A stretch of DNA of 64,000 nt from Kribbella flavida DSM 17836 (GCF_000024345.1 NC_013729.1:558001-622000); one strand, 5' to 3'; positions 42,527 through 55,388 are shown, counted from the first letter of the stretch. The notes: a model not told the origin generated them from the letters alone. Translations and numbers: made by a program.

Positions 42527-44095
42527 TCAGCGCTTGCCGGCCCGGCGGTCGCGCTTCTCGGCGTACATGCGGGCGTCGGCGAGGTCCAGGAGCTCGGTGA
42601 CGGGGACGCCGTCGGTGCTGGAGGCGTAGCCGATGCTCAGCCGGAGCATCGCATACCAGGGCTCGTCGGCACTCGCCGCGACCCGGTCGGCGGCGGTCTT
42701 GATCCGCTCGACCAGCTCCCGCGCGCCCCGGTCGTCCGGGTTGTCCAGCACCACCACGAACTCGTCCCCACCGGCCCGGACGACCAGATCCTCGGCACGG
42801 GACTGCTCGGTGAGCACCTGCGCGACCCGGCGCAGCACCTCGTCACCGCACGCGTGGCCGTGGGAGTCGTTGACGATCTTGAGGTTGTCCACGTCGATCG
42901 CGATGACGGCGACGGACCGGCCGGAGTCGAGCGCCGCGGTCATCCGCTCGTCCAGCGCCCGGCGGTTGGCGACCCCGGTCAGCGGATCCTCGCGGGCCGC
43001 ACGCCACTCCGCGTCGTGCCGGATCGACAGCTCGTGGGTCGCCAGCGCGCTGCGGACGGCGTACAGGCCGCGGAGCCGCTCGGCCCACCAGCCGCGGGTG
43101 ATCGCGCGGGCGTACTGCAGTCCGGCGGCCGCGCCGGCGTCACCGGAGTCCGCGACGATCTGGACGGCGGTGTGCCGGACCAGCGCCTCCACGGGCGGGT
43201 CGGACGTGAGCGGCAGGTCGGTGCCGGACCGCTCGGCCGCCTCGACCGCCTCCTCCAGCCGGCCGAGCGCGGCGTAGGTCTTGGCCAGGTAGGCTCCGGC
43301 GATCGCGGCCAGCTCGAGGTCGCCCAGCTTGGCCAGCTGGTCGCGGCAGTCCTTCAGTACCACCGCGGCCTCGGCCGGGTCGTCGTCCCAGTTGCTCGCC
43401 GCCAGCCACATCCGGCCGGCCATCGGCCAGTACCCGATCAGGTCGGCCCGCACGATCACCTCGATCGCCTCGGCCGCCCACCGCCGTGCCTCCGACCGCC
43501 GGTGCCGGGTCTGCTCGTCGTACGACGGGTCGCCGAGCCGCTCCATCTCGTGCGCCCAGCGCAGGTTGGACTCGGCCAGGTTGAGCCGGTTGATCGCCGG
43601 CGACTCGGGCAGTCCGAGCGGATCGGTGTCGGTCGCGGCGGCCTGCTCGAAGTGCGGGATGCACAGCTCGAACAGCCGGAGCAGGTCGTAGGCGTAGCCC
43701 AGCCCGGTGTGGGCCCAGCTGGCCAGGCCCGGGTCCCGCGTCCGCGACAGTGCGTTCTCGGCCGCGACCAGGTCGGTGACCGAGTCGCCGCCCTCACCGG
43801 TCCGGATCAGGGTGACGATGCGCAGCGCCAGCGCGTTCGCCTCCCAGCCCGGCTCGTCGATGGCGCGGGCGACCCGGATGCAGCCGTCGACGGCGTCCAG
43901 CGCCTCGTCCGCGTCGGTGCCGTGGTGGGCCGCGACGGCGCGCACGTACTCGGCCGCGGCGCGCTCCGGAGTCGGCTCCGGGCCCAGCTCGGCCAGCAGC
44001 CGGCGGATGTCGAGCATCGCCTCAGCCGGTCCGCCCGACTGGGCGCGTGTCATCGCGGCCGCGATCCGTTCCGTCACCCCCGACGTCTGCCGCAC
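42527..44095 (-). CDS. Diguanylate cyclase with N-terminal TPR-like sensor region (copy 1)
   Basis: The 522-residue protein has a long helical-repeat region (about residues 10-350, TPR-like, full of LGLGYAYDLLRLFELCIPHF-type helices) followed by a GGDEF domain. The active site is intact (VRAGGDEFVVVLD), as are the preceding DPLTGVANRRALDERM and IDVDNLKIVNDSHGH, so c-di-GMP synthesis is expected. No membrane segment is seen. It starts at GTG 44095 after AGGGAG. It is a close paralogue of the next gene upstream and lies in tandem with it. Confidence 0.9.
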   Translation of the reverse strand: MRQTSGVTERIAAAMTRAQSGGPAEAMLDIRRLLAELGPEPTPERAAAEYVRAVAAHHGTDADEALDAVDGCIRVARAIDEPGWEANALALRIVTLIRTGEGGDSVTDLVAAENALSRTRDPGLASWAHTGLGYAYDLLRLFELCIPHFEQAAATDTDPLGLPESPAINRLNLAESNLRWAHEMERLGDPSYDEQTRHRRSEARRWAAEAIEVIVRADLIGYWPMAGRMWLAASNWDDDPAEAAVVLKDCRDQLAKLGDLELAAIAGAYLAKTYAALGRLEEAVEAAERSGTDLPLTSDPPVEALVRHTAVQIVADSGDAGAAAGLQYARAITRGWWAERLRGLYAVRSALATHELSIRHDAEWRAAREDPLTGVANRRALDERMTAALDSGRSVAVIAIDVDNLKIVNDSHGHACGDEVLRRVAQVLTEQSRAEDLVVRAGGDEFVVVLDNPDDRGARELVERIKTAADRVAASADEPWYAMLRLSIGYASSTDGVPVTELLDLADARMYAEKRDRRAGKR

Positions 44096-44163
44096 CGCAT
44101 CTCCCTAGTCCTCTCCCCGCCCGGACGCCCCGTCGGCCCTCCCCGGCCTCCCCGTCGCCACGG

Positions 44164-45726
44164 TCAGCGAGTGCGTCGTTTGTCCTCGTACAGCCGGCGG
44201 TCCGCCAGTGGCACCAACTGGTCCACCGGTACCCCTTCGGCAGTCGCCGCGTACCCGATGCTCAGTCCGAGCCCGGCCAGCCAGGGCTTCGCCGTCCCGG
44301 CCGCGATCCCGGCCACCGCCGCCCGGACCCGCTCGGCGAGCTGGTAACCGCCCTTCGCGTCCGGCTGGTCCAGAACGACGAAGAACTCGTCGCCCCCCGA
44401 TCGAACCACGGCGTCGGTCGCCCGGGCCTGTTCTACCAGCAGGTTTGCAACAACCTGCAGCAATTCGTCGCCGCAGGCGTGCCCGAAGCTGTCGTTCACC
44501 GTCTTCAGGTCGTCCACGTCGATCGCGAGCAGGGTGACCGCGCGCTGCGAGTCGCGCGCGGCGGTCAGCCGCTCGTCCAGCGCGCGGCGGTTGCCGATCC
44601 CGGTCAGCGGGTCCTGCCGGGCCGCGTGCCACTCGGCGTCGTGCCGGGCGGACAGGTCGTGCACGTCCAGCGCGTGCAGGACGGCGTTCAGCGTGCGCCT
44701 GCGCTCGTTCCACCAGCTCCGCGCCACCGAGCGGGCGTAGACCAACCCGGCGACGGCTCCCCGCTCACCGGCGTCCGCGGCCAGCTCGGACCGGGTCTGC
44801 AGCACCAGCATGTGGGTGGCTGGGTCGGCCAGCGTGATCAGGTCGTCGGCGGCTCGCTCAGCCGCAGCGCGGGCCTGCTCGAGATCGCCGGAGGCCGCGA
44901 AAGCCCTTGCCAGGTAGGCGCCGGCGATCGCCAGCCGCTCGGTCTCGCCCAGCTTGCAGATCTGGTCCCGGCACTCGGTCAGCTCCACCACGGCCGCCGC
45001 CGGGTCCTGGCTGGTCGTCGCCGCGGCCAGCCACAGCCGGGCACTCAGCCGCCAGTACTCCTGCGTCTCGTCCTCGGCCACGACCACCCGCTCGGCCTCA
45101 CGGGCCCAGTACGCCGCGGAGGCGAGCCGCTCACGGATCTCCTGCTGGTACGCCGGATCGCCGAGCCGCTCGAGCTCGTGACTCCAGCGCAGGTAGGTCT
45201 CGGCGAGGTTCAGCCGGTCGATCGCCGACGACTCGGCCAGCTCGAACACATCGACGTCGGACTGCGCCGCCACCTCGTAGTGCGGGATGCAGAGCTCGTA
45301 CAGCCGGAGCACGTCGTACGCGTAGCCGAGGCCGGTGTGCGCCCACGCGGTCAGGCCGGGATCCGTGGTGCGGCTGAGCGCGGTCTCGGCCGCGACCAGG
45401 TCGGCGACGGTGTCACCGCCCCGGTCGCTGCGGGCCAGGTTGATGATCCGGATCGGCAGCGCGTTCGCCTCCCAGCCGGGCTCGTCGATCGCCCGGGCCA
45501 CTCGCAGGCAGTCGTCCACCGCGGCGAGCGCCTCGTCGGCGTCGCTGGCGTGGTGGGCGGTGACGCCGCGCACGTACTCCGCGGCGGCCAGGGCGTAGCT
45601 GGGCTCCGGACCGAGCTCGGCGCGGACCGCCTCGATCTCGGCGGCCGCGAGGGCGTGGCCGCCGGACTGCGCCAGCGTCATCGCCGCGGCGATCCGTGCC
45701 GTCAGCGGACCCCCGTCCATCCCCAT
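44164..45726 (-). CDS. Diguanylate cyclase with N-terminal TPR-like sensor region (copy 2)
   Basis: The 520-residue paralogue of the downstream gene is aligned along its whole length (shared ARAIDEPGWEANAL, TGLGYAYD, HDAEWHAARQDPLTG). Its GGDEF site reads VRSGGDEFFVVLD and looks active. The sensor halves differ more than the cyclase halves, so the two may respond to different signals. The start at 45726 follows AGGAG; it lies 68 bp upstream of copy 1 and is probably co-transcribed. c-di-GMP acts through BldD in related actinobacteria. Confidence 0.9.
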   Translation of the reverse strand: MGMDGGPLTARIAAAMTLAQSGGHALAAAEIEAVRAELGPEPSYALAAAEYVRGVTAHHASDADEALAAVDDCLRVARAIDEPGWEANALPIRIINLARSDRGGDTVADLVAAETALSRTTDPGLTAWAHTGLGYAYDVLRLYELCIPHYEVAAQSDVDVFELAESSAIDRLNLAETYLRWSHELERLGDPAYQQEIRERLASAAYWAREAERVVVAEDETQEYWRLSARLWLAAATTSQDPAAAVVELTECRDQICKLGETERLAIAGAYLARAFAASGDLEQARAAAERAADDLITLADPATHMLVLQTRSELAADAGERGAVAGLVYARSVARSWWNERRRTLNAVLHALDVHDLSARHDAEWHAARQDPLTGIGNRRALDERLTAARDSQRAVTLLAIDVDDLKTVNDSFGHACGDELLQVVANLLVEQARATDAVVRSGGDEFFVVLDQPDAKGGYQLAERVRAAVAGIAAGTAKPWLAGLGLSIGYAATAEGVPVDQLVPLADRRLYEDKRRTR

Positions 45727-45867
45727 CGCGAAGCTCCTGGTCTGTTCCGGCCCGCGGATCGGGCCGGACCGCCCATTGTGGCCGCGCGACCCCCCGCTGT
45801 CACGAGGTGACGGAAATCCCTGTCGCCGACGTGCCGAGGACCGGTCCGGACCGGCCGGTACGACGGC

Positions 45868-47172
45868 TCAGCCGACGGCCTGCTGCGACTTCGCCGCGGC
45901 GTGCAGCTGGACCGGCAGCGACTCCACGCCGTACACGATGGAGAAGTCGCGGAACCGCAGCTGCTGCTCGGGCACCGCCAGCGACAGGTCGGGGAACCGG
46001 TGCGCCAGCGCGGTGAACGCGGCCCGCAGCTCCATCCGGGCCAGCTCGGCGCCGACGCAGCGGTGCATGCCGTGCCCGAACGCGAGGTGCGCGGCCGGCG
46101 CGCGGCGCGGCCAGAACTCCTCCGCGTCCGGGCCGAAGACGGTCTTGTCCCGGTCGGCGCCGGACAGCGAGACCGCGACCAGGTCGCCCTTCTTCACCTG
46201 GTGGCCGAACAGTTCCTGGTCGTGCCGGGCGAAGCGGGGGAAGGCCACCTGGACCACGGTCAGGTAGCGCAGCAACTCCTCGACCATGCCGTCGACGGCG
46301 GTCGGGTCCTCGCGGATCAGGGCGAAGTTCGCCGGGTCGCGCAGCAGCACCAGCGTGCCGAGCGCCAGCATGCTGGCCGAGGTCTCGTAGCCGCCCAGGA
46401 AGACGCCGTCGGCCAGACCGCCGAGCTCGATGTCGTCGATGGTGTCGCCGTGCTCGCGAATGATCGAGCCGATCAGGCCGTCGCCGGGATGCTTGCGCTG
46501 CTTGCCGACGATCTCGAACAGGAAGTCGCGCGACTCGCTGGCCGAGCCGAACACGCCGATGCCACCGCCGGACAGGTCGAACCGGGCCGGGCCCAGCGCG
46601 CGGAACCTGTCCCGGTCGGACTCCTCGACGCCGAGCAGGTCGGCGATCAGCAGGAACGGCACGTTGAAGGCGAAGTCCGCGACCAGGTCGACGACCGGGC
46701 CCTTGGCCTCCATCAGGTCGAGCTGGTCGGCGACGATCTTCTCGATCGCCGGCTCCAGCCGGGCCAGCCGGCGCTTGGTGAACTCCGGCGTCAGCAGCTT
46801 GCGCAGCCGGGTGTGGTCCGGCGGGTCGGTGAAGCCGAGGCCGCCGATGCCCTCGGACGGCTTGTTCGGGTCCGAGCCGACCAGCGGACGGATGTCGTTG
46901 CTGAAGTTGGTGCTGTCGGCCAGCACGGCCTTGGCCTCGGCGTGCCCGCTGACCATGAAGACGTTCAGCCCGAACAGATGGGCCAGCTTGTGCACCGGCG
47001 CGGCCTCCCGGATCTGCCCCAGTTCCGGGACCGGGTCGAGCCCGCTGCGGCGCAGCGGCATCGAGACCTGGCGGGGGAACATCTTCATCTTGGACAGATC
47101 CAGACCACCTCTTCGGGTGGTTCTGTTCAGCAACCGGCTGCCGACCCATTTCTTCAGGTATGTCGCAACCAT
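45868..47172 (-). CDS. Bacterial class I cytochrome P450
   Basis: The roughly 434-residue soluble P450 has the I-helix oxygen-activation motif FLGGYETSASML, the K-helix ExxR (ELLRYL), and the haem-binding FGHGMHRCVGAELARMEL with the axial Cys. The start at 47172 (MVATYLKKW) is favoured, but a GTG at 47199 is possible. No ferredoxin or biosynthetic gene is adjacent, so the substrate cannot be inferred. A pair of repeat elements lies upstream at 47256-47292. Confidence 0.92.
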   Translation of the reverse strand: MVATYLKKWVGSRLLNRTTRRGGLDLSKMKMFPRQVSMPLRRSGLDPVPELGQIREAAPVHKLAHLFGLNVFMVSGHAEAKAVLADSTNFSNDIRPLVGSDPNKPSEGIGGLGFTDPPDHTRLRKLLTPEFTKRRLARLEPAIEKIVADQLDLMEAKGPVVDLVADFAFNVPFLLIADLLGVEESDRDRFRALGPARFDLSGGGIGVFGSASESRDFLFEIVGKQRKHPGDGLIGSIIREHGDTIDDIELGGLADGVFLGGYETSASMLALGTLVLLRDPANFALIREDPTAVDGMVEELLRYLTVVQVAFPRFARHDQELFGHQVKKGDLVAVSLSGADRDKTVFGPDAEEFWPRRAPAAHLAFGHGMHRCVGAELARMELRAAFTALAHRFPDLSLAVPEQQLRFRDFSIVYGVESLPVQLHAAAKSQQAVG

Positions 47173-47255
47173 GACTTCCACGCGCCCTCTCCGAACCACT
47201 GCCCCCGACGGCTTTCGTCTGCTCCGAAACTAACCGTCGCGAGGACCAGATCTGA

Positions 47256-47292
47256 TGGTGTTGGCACCACACCGATGGTGGCGTTGGCACCA
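47256..47292 (-). promoter_or_regulatory. Tandem inverted repeats upstream of the P450 gene
   Basis: TGGTG-TTGG-CACCA (47256-47269) and TGGTG-GCGTTGG-CACCA (47276-47292) repeat the same half-sites 20 bp apart, that is, on the same DNA face. They lie about 85 bp before the P450 start and are candidate sites for a dedicated regulator, which is not encoded nearby. Confidence 0.5.
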
Positions 47293-47824
47293 CCACGGGA
47301 GGGGGCCGAAGCCGTGCCAGCTCAGAGAGTGTCACGGCGAAGGGCCCCGCTGCCACCGGAACCCACCCGTTCTTTCCCCTGGCCCTGCGGGCAGCGGGAT
47401 CAGGGGGCCGATCAGGGAAAGTCCAGCCGAAAGTCGGATGCGCCCGGGCCCGGGCAACGGGTCCGCGGACCGGGTTCGACGTTGCCCCCGGCATGCAAGC
47501 GCCCGGCACTCGCCCGCGCCAAGTGTTTCGTGCAGTGAGCGGCTCCGTCTCGGCATCCGGGACCGTGCGTGCGGGCTCGCGTGCGCGCCCCCGTGCGGGC
47601 GGAGCACGAGGTGTGCCGGCGGCCGGACCGGGCTGGTCAGGGGTGCTTTCCGTCACCCGAATGCGGCCGCCGGCGAGCTGACCGGTTACCGTGCGTTGAG
47701 AAATGCGTTGCTGTCGGCCGTACTCTGTCTTCGGGCGGGTCGGGTGCTCGGTGGTGCTCACGGGGAATGAGCAGTCCGACCGCAGACGTTGGTGGGCGTA
47801 CGGGACGCAACAGCAAGGAGCGCA
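47293..47824. other. Long intergenic region upstream of topA
   Basis: About 530 bp with no convincing gene. It includes a 12-bp palindrome CCCGGGCCCGGG (47443-47454), another (GGTCCGCGGACC) about 10 bp further on, and a possible topA promoter with TTGAGA (47696-47701) 17 bp before CGTACT (47719-47724). AAGGAG at 47815-47820 serves topA. Supercoiling-sensitive control is usual for topA, but nothing in the sequence proves it here. Confidence 0.4.
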
Positions 47825-50596
47825 GTGGCAGGGGCAACAGGAACCAAGAGTGCGGCCGGCGCGCCGGCCGCGGCGGCCGGTCGCCGGCTGGTGATCGTCG
47901 AGTCGCCGAAGAAGGCGCGGATGATCGCCGGTTTCCTGGGGTCCGGGTACGTGGTGGAGTCGAGCTTCGGCCACATCCGGGACCTGCCGAAGGGGGCCGA
48001 CGAGATCCCCGCGAAGTACAAGGGGCTGCCGTGGGCCCGGCTCGGCGTCAACATCGACGACCACTTCGACCCGCTGTACGTCGTACCGGCCGACAAGAAG
48101 GCACAGATCCGCAAGCTCAAGGACCTGCTGAAGGACGCCGACGAGCTCTACCTGGCCACCGATGAGGACCGCGAGGGCGAGGCGATCGCCTGGCACCTGC
48201 TGGACGAGCTGAAGCCGAAGGTCCCGGTCAAGCGGATGGTCTTCCACGAGATCACCCCGAAGGCGATCCAGGACGCGGTCGGCAGCGCCCGCCAGATCAA
48301 CGACGCGCTGGTCGACGCCCAGGAGGCTCGGCGGATCCTCGACCGGCTGTACGGCTACGAGGTCTCGCCGGTGCTGTGGAAGAAGGTCATGCCGAAGCTG
48401 TCGGCGGGCCGGGTCCAGTCGGTCGCGATCCGGATGGTGGTCGACCGCGAGCGGGAGCGGATCGCGTTCCGCAGCGCCTCGTACTGGGACCTGGACGCCA
48501 CCCTGGACGCCGGTGAGGGCAAGACGCCCCGGCTGTTCCCGTCCCGGCTGGTCTCGGTGGACAGCCGCCGGGTCGCCCAGGGCCGCGACTTCGCGCCGAC
48601 CGGGGAACTGAAGAGCCAGAACACGGTCCACCTGGACGAGCCGACCGCGACCGCGCTGGCCGCCGCGCTGGCCGAGTCGCGCTTCACCGTCCGCTCGATC
48701 GAGTCCAAGCCGTACACCCGCAAGCCGTACGCGCCGTTCCGGACCACCACGCTGCAGCAGGAGGCCGGCCGCAAGCTCGGCATGTCCGCATCGCAGACGA
48801 TGCAGATCGCCCAGCGGCTGTACGAGAACGGCAACATCACCTACATGCGGACCGACTCGGTCACGCTGTCGGACACCGCGATCACCGCGGCCCGGGCGCA
48901 GGTCCGCGAGCTGTACGGCGCGTCGTACCTGCCGGACAAGCCGCGGGTCTACACCTCCAAGGTGAAAAACGCGCAGGAGGCGCACGAGGCGATCCGGCCG
49001 GCCGGCGAGGTCTTCCAGACCCCGGCGCAGACCGGGCTGTCCGGCCCGGAGTACCGGCTCTACGAGCTGATCTGGATGCGCACCATCGCGTCCCAGATGA
49101 AGGACGCGGCCGGCAACAGCGTCTCGATCAAGATCGACGCCACGGCCTCGACCGGGGAGAACTGCGAGTTCACCTCGTCCGGCCGGGTGATCACCTTCCA
49201 CGGCTTCCTGAAGGCCTACGTCGAGGGCGCGGACGACCCGTCGCACGAGACCGACGACCGGGAGACCCAGATCCCCGACGTGGCCGAGGGCGACGTGCTG
49301 CCGGCCACCGAGGTGCTGGCGTCCGGGCACGAGACCAAGCCGCCGTCGAGATTCACCGAGGCGACGCTGATCGCGCAGCTGGAAGAGCGCGAGATCGGCC
49401 GGCCGTCGACGTACGCCTCGATCCTGGGCACGATCCAGGCCCGCGGCTACGTGTACAAGAAGGGCAACGCGCTGGTTCCGGCGTGGCTGGCCTTCGCGGT
49501 GGTCCGGCTGCTGGAGCAGCACTTCACCCGGCTGGTGGACTACGCGTTCACCGCGTCGATGGAGGACGTGCTGGACGACGTCGCGGCCGGCAACCTGCAG
49601 CGCGAGGGCGTGCTCGGCCGGTTCTACTTCGGCGACGACGACCTCGAGGGCCTGCAGTCGATGGTCAGCGACCTTGGCGACATTGACGCCCGGGAGATGT
49701 CCACCTTCGGAGTCGGCCCGCCGGACAGCGGCATCGTGGTCCGGGTCGGCCGCTACGGCCCGTACGTCGAGGGCCCGGACGAGACCCGCGCGAACGTGCC
49801 GGAGGACCTGCCGCCGGACGAGCTCACCGTCGACAAGGCCAAGGAGCTGCTCAGCCAGCCCTCCGGCGTCGAGGTCGAGCTCGGTACCACGCCCGACACC
49901 GGGCTCAAGGTGATCGCGAAGGCCGGCCGGTACGGGCCGTACGTGACCGAGGTGCTGCCCGAGGGCGCGCCGAAGAGCGCCAAGCCGCGGACCGGGTCGC
50001 TGCTCAAGTCGATGTCGCTGGACACGGTGACGCTCGACGACGCGCTGAAGCTGCTGTCGCTGCCGCGGGTGGTCGGCAAGGACCCGGAGTCCGGTGACGA
50101 GATCACCGCGCAGAACGGGCGCTACGGGCCGTACCTGAAGAAGGGCACGGACTCGCGGTCGCTGCAGTCCGAGGAGCAGATGTTCGACATCACGCTCGAC
50201 GAAGCGCTGAAGATCTACGCCGAGCCCAAGCAGCGCGGCCGCCGGGCCGCGGCGCCGCCGCTGAAGGAGCTGGGCGAGGACCCGGAGTCCGGCAAGCCGG
50301 TGGTGGTGAAGGAAGGCCGCTTCGGCCCGTACGTCACCGACGGGGAGACCAACGCGACGCTGCGCAAGGACGACTCGGTGGACACCATCTCGCTGCTGCG
50401 GGCGGCGGAGCTGCTGGCCGACAAGCGGGCCCGCGGGCCGGTGAAGAAGACCGCGAAGAAGGCGCCGGCGAAGAAGACCGCGGCGAAGAAGACCACGGCC
50501 AAGAAGGCGACCGCGAAGAAGACGGCCGCCACCGGCGCGACGAAGAAGACGGCGGCCAAGAAGACCACCAAGAAGGCCGCTGCCAAGAAGTCCTGA
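47825..50596 (+). CDS. topA: DNA topoisomerase I with Lys-rich C-terminal tail
   Basis: The 923-residue type IA topoisomerase relaxes negative supercoils. It has a Toprim domain (LVIVESPKKARMI, ATDEDREGEAIAWHL), the catalytic Tyr in NITYMRTDSV, GRVQSVAIRMVVDRERE, four C-terminal repeats of the type GRYGPYV (instead of zinc ribbons), and a basic tail of repeated KKTAAKK, as in other actinobacterial TopA. The start is GTG at 47825 after AAGGAG. Confidence 0.97.
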   Translation: MAGATGTKSAAGAPAAAAGRRLVIVESPKKARMIAGFLGSGYVVESSFGHIRDLPKGADEIPAKYKGLPWARLGVNIDDHFDPLYVVPADKKAQIRKLKDLLKDADELYLATDEDREGEAIAWHLLDELKPKVPVKRMVFHEITPKAIQDAVGSARQINDALVDAQEARRILDRLYGYEVSPVLWKKVMPKLSAGRVQSVAIRMVVDRERERIAFRSASYWDLDATLDAGEGKTPRLFPSRLVSVDSRRVAQGRDFAPTGELKSQNTVHLDEPTATALAAALAESRFTVRSIESKPYTRKPYAPFRTTTLQQEAGRKLGMSASQTMQIAQRLYENGNITYMRTDSVTLSDTAITAARAQVRELYGASYLPDKPRVYTSKVKNAQEAHEAIRPAGEVFQTPAQTGLSGPEYRLYELIWMRTIASQMKDAAGNSVSIKIDATASTGENCEFTSSGRVITFHGFLKAYVEGADDPSHETDDRETQIPDVAEGDVLPATEVLASGHETKPPSRFTEATLIAQLEEREIGRPSTYASILGTIQARGYVYKKGNALVPAWLAFAVVRLLEQHFTRLVDYAFTASMEDVLDDVAAGNLQREGVLGRFYFGDDDLEGLQSMVSDLGDIDAREMSTFGVGPPDSGIVVRVGRYGPYVEGPDETRANVPEDLPPDELTVDKAKELLSQPSGVEVELGTTPDTGLKVIAKAGRYGPYVTEVLPEGAPKSAKPRTGSLLKSMSLDTVTLDDALKLLSLPRVVGKDPESGDEITAQNGRYGPYLKKGTDSRSLQSEEQMFDITLDEALKIYAEPKQRGRRAAAPPLKELGEDPESGKPVVVKEGRFGPYVTDGETNATLRKDDSVDTISLLRAAELLADKRARGPVKKTAKKAPAKKTAAKKTTAKKATAKKTAATGATKKTAAKKTTKKAAAKKS

Positions 50597-50614
50597 GATA
50601 GGTCAGACTGGGAT

Positions 50615-51058
50615 ATGGCGACTCAACCGTTGGGCCCGGCCGAGGTCACCGCGTTGCGGCTCCGGGAACGGGGCGAGCGGGTCACTCCGGCCCGGCTCGC
50701 CGTCGTCGAGGTGCTGGCGGGCACGGCCGAGCACCTCAGCGCGGAGCAGATCGGCGAGCGGGCCGAGCAGCTCCGGCCGGGCATCCACCGCGCGACGGTG
50801 TACCGGGCGCTGGACGCGCTCGGCGAGTTCGGCCTGGTGACGCACGTCCACCTCGGCCGGGCCGGTACGACGTACCACCTCGCCGGTGAGCTGGCGCCCC
50901 GCCACCTGCACCTGCGCTGCTCCGAGTGCGGCACCGTGCTGGACGCCCCGGGCGACACGCTGGAGCAGACCCGCCGCAAGCTCCAGCGCGACCTCGGCTT
51001 CCGGCTCGCCCCCGAGCAGGTCGCCCTCGTCGGCGTCTGCGCCGACTGCGCCGACTGA
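50615..51058 (+). CDS. Fur-family metal-dependent regulator
   Basis: The 147-residue protein has a winged helix (RVTPARLAVVEVLAG, HRATVYRALDALGEFGLV) and a dimerisation domain with HLHLRCSECG and a final VCADCAD. The two CxxC pairs form the structural zinc site. Whether it senses Zn, Fe or Ni cannot be told. It lies 18 bp after topA and could be co-transcribed with it. Confidence 0.88.
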   Translation: MATQPLGPAEVTALRLRERGERVTPARLAVVEVLAGTAEHLSAEQIGERAEQLRPGIHRATVYRALDALGEFGLVTHVHLGRAGTTYHLAGELAPRHLHLRCSECGTVLDAPGDTLEQTRRKLQRDLGFRLAPEQVALVGVCADCAD

Positions 51059-51060
51059 TC

Positions 51061-54059
<2,999 letters not shown>

Positions 54060-54120
54060 GCGCTGTCCGTTCGGCGGCTGCTTCTTCGTCGGTCCGGTGA
54101 GCTGACCGATGGAGGGGCAG

Positions 54121-54411
54121 ATGCTGATCATCGCTGGACACGTACAGGTGGATCCCGTGCGCCGCGACGAGTTCGTCGCGGCGCACACGGACCTGGTACG
54201 CCGGGCGCGGCAGGCGCCGGGCTGCCTCGACGTGGCGATCACCGCGGACCCGGTCGATCCCGGCCGGGTCAACAACTTCGAGCGCTGGGAGTCGCAGGAG
54301 TCCCTGGACGCCTGGCGCGCGGTGGCGGCCGCACCGGACACCGGGATCGCTTTCCGGAGCGTGCACGTCGAGCTGTACGACGCGACCGGCGCCCGTCCGC
54401 CGTTCGGCTGA
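54121..54411 (+). CDS. ABM-domain (antibiotic biosynthesis monooxygenase-like) protein
   Basis: The 96-residue dimeric alpha/beta-barrel protein has the pattern MLIIAGHVQVDP, APGCLDVAITADPVDPGRV and NNFERWESQESLDAW typical of ABM-fold proteins. These include quinone-forming monooxygenases and haem-degrading enzymes. I chose the ATG at 54121 because GGAGG ends 5 bp upstream. The function is unassigned. Confidence 0.8.
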   Translation: MLIIAGHVQVDPVRRDEFVAAHTDLVRRARQAPGCLDVAITADPVDPGRVNNFERWESQESLDAWRAVAAAPDTGIAFRSVHVELYDATGARPPFG

Positions 54412-54419
54412 GCAACTCG

Positions 54420-55388
54420 TCAGTCGATCGCCAGCACCGCTTTCCCTCGGACCTTCCGGCCGAGCAGAGCGGTGCTGGCCTCGTCCACCTGGTGCCATGA
54501 GCCCTGCCAGCCGATCTGGGGGTCGAAGAGTCCGGCCGACAGGAGTTGCAGCAGGTGTTCCAGGTCCGGGCCGAACGGTGTGCTCACCGCGAACGCCTCG
54601 ACCGCTCGCCGCCCGCCACGCAGCCGGGCGGCCTCGAAGTCGAAGCTGGATGTCGCACCACCCGCGCTGCCGATGGACAGTGCGAGCCCACCGCCCTTCA
54701 GCAGCCCGTACGCCGCGGTCAGCGTCTCACCGCCGACCATGTCCAGCACGGCGTTCACTGGAGCGACGCCTGCCAGGTCGGTGACGACTTCGGCGGCGCC
54801 CAGCTCAAGCAGCCCGGCTCCTCGCTCGGGTGCGCCGACCGCCGCTACCACCTCGGCACCGGTCAGCGCGGCCAGCTGAGTCGCCGCACGACCGACACCG
54901 CCGGAGGCCCCGGTGACCAGGACGCGATGGCCCTCGAGCGACTGATCACCAGGCGCGTCGCCTGGGGGGATGCCGGGACACAGGTGCGCGCCGAGCCGGC
55001 GTACGGCCTGCAAGGCGCTCACGGCCGCGCCGGGCAGGGCGGCAGCCGCGGCGAGGTCCACCTCGCCCGGTACGACGGCGAGATCGACGGTGCCGACGGC
55101 CTGGTACTCCGCCCAGGCGCCCGGGCGGAACCCGACCACCCGGCTACCCACGGCCGGGCCCGAACCGTCCGCGGCCGCACGGACGACGGTCCCGGCCGAG
55201 TCGCGGCCGACCACGTCACCCGGTCGGTGCACCAGCTCCATCCGGGCCACCTCGACCCAGTTGAGGCTGGAGTACTCGACCGCGACGAGCGCGTCGGACG
55301 GGCCAGGGTCCGGAACGGCGATCTTGCTCATCCGGACGCTCTGTGGAGGGTCGTAGACGAGGGCACGCATCATGGCGGGAACGGTCAT
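54420..55388 (-). CDS. Zinc-free MDR-family (quinone oxidoreductase-like) dehydrogenase
   Basis: The 322-residue protein has a GroES-like N-terminal domain (VEYSSLNWVEVARM, GDVVGRDSAGTVV) and a Rossmann domain (VLVTGASGGVGRAATQLAAL) for NADPH. The zinc ligands of classical alcohol dehydrogenases are absent, placing it with quinone oxidoreductases and enoyl reductases. The start at 55388 can also be read as MMRALVY. The 3' end is 8 bp from the convergent ABM gene. Confidence 0.85.
   Translation of the reverse strand: MTVPAMMRALVYDPPQSVRMSKIAVPDPGPSDALVAVEYSSLNWVEVARMELVHRPGDVVGRDSAGTVVRAAADGSGPAVGSRVVGFRPGAWAEYQAVGTVDLAVVPGEVDLAAAAALPGAAVSALQAVRRLGAHLCPGIPPGDAPGDQSLEGHRVLVTGASGGVGRAATQLAALTGAEVVAAVGAPERGAGLLELGAAEVVTDLAGVAPVNAVLDMVGGETLTAAYGLLKGGGLALSIGSAGGATSSFDFEAARLRGGRRAVEAFAVSTPFGPDLEHLLQLLSAGLFDPQIGWQGSWHQVDEASTALLGRKVRGKAVLAID

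Noticed and set aside
45800..49522. Minus-strand open frame of 1,240 codons spanning the P450 gene and part of topA
   Set aside because: It is a shadow of two well-supported genes and of the intergenic region; no family motif.
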